64,000 nt of DNA from Plenodomus lindquistii (Eukaryota; Ascomycota; Dothideomycetes; Pleosporales; Leptosphaeriaceae), in NCBI GenBank assembly GCA_025504975.1, contig JANUWI010000001.1:1984001-2048000 (forward strand), given 5' to 3'. Below the pieces are notes generated by a model, which made no database searches, had not been told where the DNA came from, and saw nothing but the letters and a program-made list of their open reading frames with translations. This document shows positions 21,108-31,094 of this stretch, piece after piece (the first letter of the stretch is position 1; every line of letters starts with the position of its first letter). The translations under genes and the position numbers were made by a program.

Positions 21108-22988
21108 TTAGAAGACTTCCCAAAGACTAACCTTCCCATCCTTAGCCCCAGCAACAACCCAATGCTTCATCTGCATCGCTTCCTCTCTCTGTCTCTGCAG
21201 CCGCCCCAACCCCGTCTCCTTGTTCACTAATCCTGCCTCCCCATCCCCATCCCCATTCTCTCCTGTAAAACCCTGCAGATCCTCCGCGCTCAATATTTTG
21301 CTGAAGTCCACGGCATACACGCCTTCTTTGTGCCACTTTAGCACCGCAACTTCCTTGAGCGTTTTCGCGCTGTATACGCGGATCCGGGTGTCCCAGCCTC
21401 CTGTTACAAGGAGACGGCCGTCGGAACGTACGCGCAGGGATTGTTGGCCGGAGTGTTTTGTGTCGATGGATTTATGGGGTGGTTGGATGGAGATGGGTGG
21501 AGGGTGTTTGGGTGCGGGTATGGGTTTGGAGAGGGGTGTGGAGGAGGAAAGCAGGGATGAGAGACCACCTTTGGGAGTGGAGTTTGGTGTAGATGAGGGG
21601 AGTTTCTTTTTGGAAAAGGTGATTGATTCGTCGGAGGTGGGTGGGAGGGAGTGCGGTGGGTCTGAGGATGTGGAGGAGAGAGATTGTGTGGAGTCTGTGC
21701 GGTCTTGTTGGATTGGAGAAATCTGGGTCGTCGTTATTGCCGGCTCTGTTACGCTTTCGATCGCGGTGATAGGATGGTCGTCAGGGTCGTCGGAGGCTAA
21801 GTCTGGTATACGATGCGCGGCGAGAATAGCGTCAGCGGATGATGTGTAGTATATCTTTCCATCTGGGGAAACGTCTATGGACAAGATGGGTTGCGAGTGC
21901 GGCTGACTTAAGTAGATGAGCTCAGCTACGTCTATTGTAGGAGTGTCGGTTGTGCGGGGCAGTTTGAATGCTGCTGTGAGACCTCCTTCGTATCCAACCA
22001 ATACCAGTGTGTTGTTGGTGGTGTGCTGGTGTACGAGCTTCACAGCCATGACCATGCCTGTAGACGGGTGTAAGCATTGAGTTGAAGCCCCACTATGTAC
22101 ATATCGTGCGGGATATAGTCAAGTTTTGGGAGTGGTATCATGATTGCCAACCGTGAAAGGATTTTGGAAGCAGCAATGTAGACAGGATTCAAGTCGCACG
22201 TACCTGTATCCTTGCTCTGCGCTCCTGGTACAACAAATCTCAACCTCTCTTCTGGGAACTGATAGACTTCAACTTTCTTGTCGTCCCTGGCAGGTACAGC
22301 GATTAGCACAGAGCCAATGGGCTGGGCCGTAGGCAAAGGCTTGTCGACTTTTGGCCGGTCATTAGTTTGTCGTGTTTGACCAGGGGTGTACTTGTGACAC
22401 ATGGAGAATGCGCAGAAATTCAATGTATTGACGGGGAGAGAGTGCAGTAGCCATGGTTTTGACTGGTCAGCTGATGTTTGTTCTGCCGGCAGAGTGGTCG
22501 ATAGTGATGTCTCATCACCTTGGCGTAGTTGCCATATCCTCAAACTGTTGTCACGGCCGTGTCTATAGAGTGAGATGGTTAGTAAGGTTTTCTGATGGCA
22601 CGGGTTCTTGATGAGGGAATCTTTGAATATTAAGTGTAGATTGACCAGGTGGGCGGATGATCATGCAGACAACCTTTGCAAACTAAGGCAGAGATTGAGG
22701 CTACCTTGAAACGGCCACATTTACGATATGCGGCCGTGGTACTCACGTTATGATCTTGTCGTGCCCCCATTCAGAAGTCGCCAGGATAGCGCCATCATGT
22801 GCCTTCCAAACAGCCAAGGCTCGCTTTGTTTCGACTTTCCAATATACGACCCAACCTTCAGCATCGCCTGTTAACAGACGGGTATTTTGACGGATGAAGC
22901 GCACGCTATGTATTTGTGCGACATGGCCACGCAGAATATAGCTGGGCTGGGCTGGTGGCAGTGTGGCGGTCTGGCGCTCAACGGCCAT
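21108..22988 (-). CDS. ASA1: ASA1, WD-repeat subunit of the ASTRA complex
   Basis: Exons 22988-22747, 22562-22204 and 22057-21108 give 516 residues, with phases 2 and 1 matching. It starts with YILRGHVAQIHSVRF, LLTGDAEGWVVYW and WKAHDGAILA, and ends with GRLLVTGGWDTRIRVYSAKT, VLKWHKEGVYAVDFS and WVVAGAKDGKVSLW, the N- and C-terminal WD blades of fungal ASTRA-associated protein 1. A Ser/Pro-rich disordered loop of about 100 residues interrupts the propeller. ASTRA links TTT (Tel2-Tti1-Tti2) and Rvb proteins for assembly of PIKK-containing complexes; that role is from the family. It converges with the acyltransferase gene. The last blade GAKDGKVSLWEVF closes the propeller at the C-terminus. Confidence 0.85.
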
Positions 22989-24718
22989 GTGTGAGCTGAG
23001 GTTGTAGTTTACGGTAACTGGAGGCGGAACAAGGAGATCGGCCCACGAGCGACGTGTGGGGCCTAAAGCGCACGCCAGGCGCTGTCAGAGACGGACCGAC
23101 GGTACACAACGATGCTGCACGGCAACAGCACGATAATGCGGCAGGCATTCTGCGGGTGATATTGGATTCTCTTCCTTTTGTTGCAATCATGTGCTATGTT
23201 TAGGCCAGCGTTCTCTTGGTGCACAATGGCCGCGAGTCGTAACACTTGGCTAGTCTTGTCTGACTGCTGGTGCACGTCAGCAGACGAGGGTTTTGAATCT
23301 CTCAGAGACCCTGACTACGTTCGATGTGGTGTTGCGTGCTCAAGAAACACAATGTCAGCCATCGCACGCTTGGTGTTGCACGCGGGCGTATCAGGTTGAC
23401 AGGCAGAAGTTGGGACTCGGGGATGAACCGCAAGGACCGATCTATTTTGAGATTGGTTTGATAGCTTGACTACGGTAAGATTTGTAGATGTGACCAGCTG
23501 CCCAATGGCAGCAGCGGCAGCGCCCTTGACGTTGTGATGATGCACACAAGCTAGCTGGCTGTACGAGTGAATGGCATGCCCGGTCTGCGAGGTCCATTAA
23601 CACTTGGGCGAGGTCCTGTCCAGCATTGGCAGGTGGCTTCGACGCAAATGCAATGCAGCAGCCCCCCTGAGCGCAAAACGCCATCAATTGTCGCTTTGGA
23701 CCTGGCAAAGGCTGTGCGCTGGATGCAAAGTGCTCGCTTGAGCAATGATGTTCAGTGCAGCCGCGTCCAACGGGACGGAAGATGCGCATCCATCTGGAGT
23801 CGCCGATTCGTGAAGGCGAATCCAAGCCATGTATGCACATCATTACCAGGCTGGCCCGCACTTGATGGCCGTGAAAGAGCCTGGAATCGGTGCTTAGCGT
23901 GGACCGTCCGCGCCTTCGTGCGGGCCTTCAGCTCAGCCGCATTAGCATCTTTTGATGTTGCTGACAATGCTGAGCTCGTTGCTGTCTCGGCACAACATAA
24001 ATCGCGAGCCTGCCGCAGTCGAGACGGCGATTGAGCCCAGTCAAGCTGTCGCAGGCGAAACAAGCGTGCAAACCAACGTCACGGCACGACTCGCTTACAA
24101 AGTGGCGTCCGCTTACACTTGCCCTCCACCAATTCGCATCCTTCGTCATCGCCTGCAGACGCGCCAGCCCGCAAAGGCATGCGCCGATAGTTCCAGCTTT
24201 TCGCGACACGCACTCGATACTCCATCTGCTGCGGCCCCGGGTCTAAAGGCCTCAGCCGTCCCCAGTGCTGCGGCATCGCCGGCCCCGTGCTGCCCTGCAC
24301 CGTCGCGTCTAGAAGGCTGCACCCTCGCCGTCCATCGCTGTTGACCCCAGACGGTTTCCAAGTGCGCCTCCTCCTGCTGTTGCACAACACGCCCGTCTTT
24401 GATGCCCATACTCAAGAAGCACACGTGTCGCGCATATCCCTTCGCACCACCGCCACGCCTATATCTGCACCCTCAACGACATTGTGTGCACTGCAAACCC
24501 ACCTGACAGTGACCCTTTTACTATCGCTATCATATCACGACTCTGACGCAACCACGGCTAGCACCACTACGTCAGCCCGCTCTCATCCACCGTAGCCTAC
24601 AGACAGCCACACAACGACGCACCCTACACCGGCCCGCCGGTCGCCTACGCCTACGCCTGGCGAGGCAATCGCAGAGCCACACCACCTGGACGGCCACATG
24701 TAGTGACCGCGCAACACC
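22989..24718. other. long intergenic region, promoter/leader of the Zn2Cys6 regulator
   Basis: 1.73 kb between divergent starts. Many short frames overlap on both strands without family features. The last 300 bp before 24719 are C-rich and low in G (ACCACC, CACAC and CCTACG runs), as in the leader of a highly regulated fungal transcription-factor gene. No tRNA, repeat or known operator was identified. Confidence 0.5.
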
Positions 24719-27107
24719 ATGGCCAACACGATTACCCCTCCCCCCCAGCAGGAGTCGCCAGGGAACAGGATAGTTCCTGTCAAGAAGAGGGACAGCGACG
24801 CCACGGCAGATGGGAAGCCTAAGCGCACGCGTACTGGCTGCCTAACATGCAGAGAGCGCCATCTCAAGTGCGACGAGTCCAAGCCCACCTGCAACAACTG
24901 CTCAAAGTCACAGCGCGAGTGCAATTGGGGAAAAAAGCTGAATTTCCTGGACACCACCTGCGAGAGGAATGCCTACTTGATCCCCAAAGGGCTTGACTAC
25001 CAGATTGCCTTTCAGGATGAATCTAGACTGATCGCCGGAGAATATGTTGGTGGGCGGGAAATGTATCCGGAAGAGGAACCCGAGTCACATATACCATTGG
25101 GCGGAAATGGCTTTGGCATGGGGCCGCCAGGAGCTCTGGGGCCCTCTGTCTCGTTGCGACATCATCTTCCATCGATGCAGGGTATCAGCCACGAGCCATA
25201 CCCACAGGCGGATCCGAATTGCAACTTCGACCACCAGAGAGCGTCGTCACAGCATACCCGTGCACGTAAGTCATTCCTCTTATAAGATGCTCGCACATCT
25301 TGAAACGGCCAGAGCCATGTACAAGCCAAAGCCATGTACAAGCCAAAGCCATGTACAAGCCAAAGCCATGTACAAGCCAAAGCCATGTACAAGCCAAAGC
25401 CATGTATGAGCCAAAGCCATCCATGGACTACGGCAGTGTACGAGGCAGAGCCCTACAACGTTCTAGGCCCACCAGCCATTTGGTTGCGCAAGCTTGCTGA
25501 CGATTTCAGCATCCAATTATTCGAATCCAACCCCGTCATCCTATACCATGGAGCAGTCAGGGAGCCCGACCCCGGTCCCAACACGCGATTATCTGAAGAG
25601 CCAGGAGGAAGTTCTATACATGCAAGTCTTTGTGGAGGAGATCGGTATATGGATGGATAGTATGGACGCACCTAAGCACTTCTCGCGGCTGTTGCCTTTC
25701 CATGCGCTGAACGAGCCAATGCTCCTGCACGCGTTCCTGGCCTGTGGTGCTCGCCATCTGGCACTCGTCAATCCCAAGTACAGTGAAGAGAAGGCGCTTC
25801 ATTATTACGATGTTGCGACACGGGATCTTCTACACTCTCTCCAAGATCCTGATCGGGACACTATACTCTGTGCGACCACAGCAGTCATCTTAAACGTGTA
25901 CGAGATCATGGGTGAGCGTGCCCTACAACGCATGAACCACATCGCGGGTGCTCGCGCTTTGATTAAGGAGTGCCGGTGGAACGCTCGAGCCACAGGAGTC
26001 GGAGCAGCATGTTTCTGGCTGAACGTTGGGATGGAGATACTCAGTTGTCTGCACTTCAATTGGCAGGTCGCTTGGGACCCTGATGACTGGGGTATTGAGA
26101 TGGACTTCACCCCTGAGACTGAGTCCGGCAAAGAGGAGGTTTGGACGCATCGGATCCTGTACGTTGTTGCTAGGATATGCAACTTTCGTGCCTCGATACC
26201 CCGGAACCCAGACCACGCAAGGCAGACCTTGCAAGATCGACACAACGAATGGCTTCGCTTAAAAGAAATGACGGACAGATGGAACGAGAACATACCTCGA
26301 ACCATGCATCCCATGGCGTATCTGTATCCCGGGCAGACCATCTCAGGGTCCGCATTCCCTGAAGTTTGGTTGATCAAGAGAGCGTCGATAATAGCGCGGC
26401 TGTTCTATCACACATCACTCGTCCTGCTGGCTCAGACCAACCCAATTCAAGGACCAAACGAGCCAGAAATGTGGAACATGCTCGAGCAAAATTCTAAATT
26501 CATCTGCGGTATCAGCGCGCACGTCAAGGACCGTGGTGTCGCAAGTGTGGCATTGAGGTCGCTAGCGATTGCAGGGGAGTGTCTGACAGATCGACGGGAG
26601 CAAGAGGAAGTCTTACAGATCTTTGACAAGATACGACAGGAAACTGGCTGGCGAGTGGGCTTCGTCAATACCGAGCTCAAGCAGAAATGGGGTTGGGATG
26701 CGCCTCAGAGCCAAGAACAACAACAGCAAGCTCAACAGGCTCAGCAACAGCAACAACAACAACAGCAACAAAGGCAACAGCAGCAGCAGCAGCAATCCCA
26801 AGATCAACAGCAACAGCAATTGAACGGCCGCATACAGGAAAACAACATGATTTTCCAGCAACAGGCAGCGATGGTCGTCCCTCAACAAATGGCGCAAGTC
26901 ACAATATCCCCAGCACAGCCGGTCGCAGTACGACGGCCGACTGGCTTTGGCAATCCACTCCTCGTCGCCGACTTCAGCATGCCTCAGCACCCGTACCAAA
27001 CACATTACGTGCCTGCAAATGCCGTCCAGCAGCACCAGCATTCCGCAACCCTCCTTCAGCCACCAATAAATGGCGTGAACGGCTACAGCGCGCATACCTT
27101 CTACTGA
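24719..27107 (+). CDS. Zn2Cys6 transcription factor with polyglutamine region
   Basis: Exons 24719-25265 and 25510-27107 give 714 residues; the GTAAGT donor and TTTCAG acceptor join in phase to read HTRAPSNYSNP. The binuclear zinc cluster is complete: C-x2-C-x6-C-x6-C-x2-C-x6-C at residues 41-68, beginning CLTCRERHLKC and preceded by a basic KPKRTRTG. The GKKLNFLDT that follows is usual in regulators with a Fungal_trans_2-type middle region, which is seen here as helical segments such as HAFLACGARHLALVNP and IVARICNFRASIP. Residues about 560-600 are mostly glutamine, and the tail is Gln/Pro-rich, typical of activation regions. Targets are unknown. The intron contains a 17-bp minisatellite. 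Confidence 0.9.
25314..25415 (+). repeat. 17-bp minisatellite, six copies, intronic
   Basis: The unit GCCATGTACAAGCCAAA occurs five times exactly (25314-25398), then once with two substitutions (TATGAG for TACAAG) and a partial seventh copy (GCCAT). It lies wholly inside the 244-bp intron of the Zn2Cys6 gene. Because 17 is not a multiple of three and the unit has no stop in any frame, every forward frame reads the same 17-residue repeat. Confidence 0.97.
26716..26820 (+). repeat. CAA/CAG glutamine-codon tract
   Basis: A mixed CAA/CAG run interrupted by single GCT, AGG, TCC and GAT codons encodes the polyglutamine stretch of the Zn2Cys6 regulator. Mixed codons make it less slippage-prone than a pure CAG tract. 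Confidence 0.9.
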
Positions 27108-27730
27108 ACCCTCTGCTTTAAGCTCCCAGCCTGGTCGAGCTTTAGGACCCTTCTGCTCATGTATTATTGCCTTTAAATTTCTCATTTGCGTCCCATCGGC
27201 CTGTCTGTGTGGGTGGACGTACAAAAGGAGTGTGTCCCCATGGACAGCGGCTTTCCATCTTGCATGTCTTGGAAACGGAGTATTTTTTTTTGCTTTAATC
27301 TTCGGCAAAGAAAAAAGATCATGATGTCACGAATTTCTCTCTCTCTTGCGCGACGGGCGATTTAGGAGCAAGGGAAGGCCCCTGGCGTAATCGCAGCTTG
27401 TGATTTTGTTTTGTAGATATATACCCAGGATTCTTTTTCGAAAGTTAATCAATTGAATATGGTACATATTGTTCTTTTGGGATTGTTGTGTGCAGGGAGT
27501 TTGTACAGAGTTTGTTGGAGAGGTTGGGAATTGTGATGGAGATAGTAGGTGACGAGCTCTTTACGAAGAAGGAGCGCTCGTATTTATCGTGTCCTTATTC
27601 TACGTTAATAGCATGATGTTCGAGTCTATACAGGAGTAAGGAAACGACAAATGTACTGAAATTTAATATGACATTGTCTTTACTGCCCGTAAATTATACA
27701 TGTATGATACAATCACTTTTAGTAAATTGT
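27108..27730. other. 3' flank, AT-richer intergenic
   Basis: Downstream of the Zn2Cys6 gene, with T-rich stretches and several AATAAA-like or TTTAAT elements suited to a 3' end. No gene was seen. Confidence 0.5.
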
Positions 27731-28515
27731 TTAGTGTGGTGTGTTAGCCACAGTGCTTGTTTGTGACCTTGGTGAATCAATAAACACAAGAGCTCCTTCG
27801 TACAGCTTTTCGCTGCCCTTTAGTCGATGAATGATCACGTATCTCGTTCGATACCATGAGGAGTCATAGACCACACTGCGCCCGCCAGACTTTGGCGTGT
27901 ACTCTCTAAGGGCATGATGCATGGTCCGGAAAGATGTCTTCTCTTCCTCGATATCCTCATGGCCGGTATAGTATCGTGGCCGACACTGTTCAAAGCACGT
28001 TACGATGTCATGTCCTTCGTGGGGAGTCGTCGATTGGTAGATGCCGCTCAATCTGCCTGCTTCTGCTCGTGCGGACAGATAGTTCCAAACTTTGCTTGAT
28101 CCGTACAACACCGCGATGGTCGTCGTCTAAGCCGTCAGACCTTGTCGTGTCAAGATGAAACCCGCTAGAATACACACCTAATCATTTTATATAGAAAAGT
28201 GCTATCACGCAAGGTGTGTTGCCCGCCGCATCCAAAGAGACCGCGGCCTCAATCTGCCTCGACTCCACAGGACTCGATATAGGGTGTGGAGTGGTCATTG
28301 TCGATAGGGCTTGATAGGTTTGCGAAATCTGTGTGGGTTGGCTACCTGGAGAGGTAGGCTCCAGATGGGACCCACCGGGTTTCGTACAGGGTAGTGGACT
28401 GCCGGAGGGTTGGCTAAAAGGTGGCGAGCCGGGCAATGGCGATGACGAGATTCGCGATGGTGAAGACGGTGTGGGAGGTGTAGTAGTTATGTGTCGGCCG
28501 CTGCCAACGATTTGA
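27731..28515 (-). CDS. hypothetical gene fragment with Ser/Pro linker, model uncertain
   Basis: Two stretches look coding. The upstream one (about 28515-28209) reads as a Ser/Pro/Thr-rich linker with PSRISSSPLPGSPPF and SHLEPTSPGSQPTQ, then IEAAVSLDAAGNTPC. The downstream one (28130-27731) begins TTIAVLYGSSKVWNYL and ends at a stop after SQTSTVANTPH. A possible phase-0 intron (donor TGC|GTGATAG at about 28208, acceptor GGCTTAG at about 28131) joins them. No start codon or 5' exon was found, and no family is recognised. It may be the 3' part of a lineage-specific gene or a decayed copy. The Fungal_N-like/ankyrin gene on the same strand is the nearest good gene. Confidence 0.3.
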
Positions 28516-31094
28516 GTGCTATGTAGTTACCTAGTCTAGTACATAGAGTCGCAGAGGTCAGCTTGTACTTGGGTGATATGCTTACTCTTAGCCAGGAGAG
28601 TGAAGTCGCTAACAGAATGCCCACGTCCCCTTACACTCATGCAGCGTTGTGTACGGAACCTTCGATCAACGGGATGGTGAGAGCGAACGAAGTTCGTGGA
28701 ATCTCAACGTTGCGAGGTGTGCACAGCCTCGATTTCTAGCCTTCATTGGTACGCAGCGGCAGGACGGCTAAGGCGGGACTGTGCTGCACATGGTATACTA
28801 TTGGCAGAGCGTAGAACAAGGCTAAAGTGTCATTATGATCTCACACCGAAACCATTGGTACAGCCGTGCGTGTAGACGTTAAATAGGTGTCGCGAGAAAA
28901 GCTGTTCATCTGCAAGACTGTAGTAGGTCCATCGTGTTGCAGGATACATACCATAGGTAGGTTGCATGATTACACCAGTACATCTAACGGCAACAGCAAC
29001 AACACCTTTGCGAGTGTTGTAATGACAGCTACAATTCTAAAAGACTGCTTACATTGTCTACGCGTACCTGTTACACATAATTCGACTCGCATTAGCTGTA
29101 TGCGTTGGCTATGTGATGTGAACGATGATCGTGCATGCTCTAATCCCGTTTGATCTGCATACGATAGGTGCTCGCCTAACGTTGTTTCTAGCTGACAATC
29201 AGCACATCATCAAGGGGATGGTAGAGGTGGAGGAAGGAACAACCACGATCACAGTTACATTGTATAGAATGGATTACGCATGTGATCTTGACTTCGATAA
29301 CCGTGTAGTAATCGAAGTGAAGAGATACTGTCTGAGCGAGTTCACAAGCAAGATAGTAAAAACTGACACCGAAAAGGAACCACATTCCCTTCGTGATCAA
29401 GGCAGAACCCGTGAACGCATCTCGTGCGTACTCATTCCCTGGCGCGACCCGGGCACACCATTGGCGGCTTGTCCGATTCAATGTTGTGCAAGCTCCATTT
29501 AAACATGATGTTCATGTACGTATAACATTATCGCTCTCAGATGCCGTAGCACAATGGGTATGTTGTTCAGACAGCAAAACACCATAGGTAGTACAATATA
29601 CAGATACTATGTAGTACAGTGCCTCACCTGGTTTATGTGACATTCCTCTTATATCTCCTCGCGGCTTCTTGGACTCGATACTCAAGCTTTTGCGGTAAGA
29701 CGAGGACTTGATCAATGCAAGCCCCTTCTTAGACACTGTGCATCCCGTTTTGAGGTATGTGTTCATGCGCACTACTTACAACCCAGAGATCTAACCTACT
29801 ACTTCACAGGATTCAAACGGCTTGGTCTGACTAGAGACACTCGTGAATCTCCACGAACGACGCGCATCCGCTACCTTTTCACCTCGACCAACTGATGTCA
29901 AGCATCAAGGATCGATACTCCGCTACCATGGCACTGGGCTCTACCATAACAAATTCACCAACAATGACTATAGTCGACGAAGAGGGAAAGGGCATGGGAG
30001 GGTCCTAGTACGTTCACAGCCATACTGTAGTACCGGTGATGATCGCAAGATATGTCTAACTCTCTCAGAATTCACTCGGCATAGTATATCGCGCGTTCAG
30101 AAAGTCTAACTTGAGCGTGACGAATGGACAGTTAGGCGGGGCTCTGAAGGGGAAACTGACTACGTGTGATATTTTTGCACTGCCTGTACCAGTGAAAGCC
30201 CCAGTCCATATCTTTTTCGTAAGAATGTGATTACCGAACTTTACAACAGGTCATGAAGAGTTATACTAGGAATCAAGCCTTCGTTGAAGTGTCTAGGTTC
30301 TTAGACTAACATTGAATGTCACAGAAAGATAAACCTTGTGCTGACAAGAGTGAGAGGGGAGCTGACGAGGAAGCTGTTCGGACGAAGCATCCGATTGCTG
30401 AAATGACATGTATGTGAGAGTGCTTTGGAAGGTCGAAACTGCACGGGGTGATTGTCGGTCGTGCCCATGAACCTTGGAAGCGCCTGCATCATCAGCGACA
30501 CGTGACCGGCAAATGAGTCTGTCCGACGATCGGACGACTCCGACCTCAGCCCTAGGGTTGGCATGGATATTGCTCCATGCCAAAAGATCCCGTGTCCAAC
30601 CTGGGATATCCTGATGCATTGGATCTGACTAAGGTGTGCACAGACAGGAAGCTGTAAGTACAGTATACTTCCTGTGCACCGACACGTAGCCCCTGCTATC
30701 CTCGCTTAATCCTCATTTTACGAGCATCTTACGTCCACGTATCCAGTATCCAATAGATCCTGATATCCCATACAAGATGTCAGATCTGGGATATCCCACC
30801 TCAATTGCCAAATATCCCGGATCTTGCCAACCCTACTCAGACCCCATGGCCAGTTGTTCCTTGCACACCGAATTCGGCCAAATGTTGCGCCGACTCAGCC
30901 TGCATACAAACTCCTACTAGAATAAGGTATTATAGGCATTGTAGGGCATACTATGTTGTAACAGTACTACCTACACGTTTGTAACAAGATGAAGTGAAAC
31001 CAACTTTTAGATTGTTCTGTCCGTCGCCAGAGAGCGTACACGCACAATCGCAAAGGACGCAGGACGAGGACATCGCAAGCAGCCAGAGGAAATG
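28516..31094. other. gene-poor region with fragmentary reading frames
   Basis: No convincing gene. Short frames with protein-like composition occur on both strands: 29188-29481 minus (GNEYARDAFTGSALITKGM), 29512-29772 minus (MNTYLKTGCTVSKKG), and a plus-strand frame 29843-30253 interrupted by stops at 30107 and 30167. None can be linked by splice sites in phase. This fits old, mutated sequence. A cluster of ATATCC palindromes lies at 30603-30822. Confidence 0.4.
30603..30822. repeat. dispersed GGGATATCCC-type palindromes
   Basis: GGGATATCC at 30603, TGATATCCCA at 30761, the perfect 12-bp palindrome TGGGATATCCCA at 30787-30798 and AATATCCCGGAT near 30811 lie within 220 bp, together with related GTATCC and GATCC words. 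They are too short and unevenly spaced for a tandem repeat and may be the remains of a repetitive element. Confidence 0.5.

Noticed and set aside
25044..25409. Open frame reading a repeated YKPKPCTSQSHVQAKAM peptide, as a possible repeat protein
   Set aside because: It lies in the intron of the Zn2Cys6 gene; the in-phase splice join 25265/25510 is clearly better.
25314..25415. CRISPR-like array
   Set aside because: Units are directly adjacent with no spacers, and the genome is eukaryotic; it is a minisatellite.
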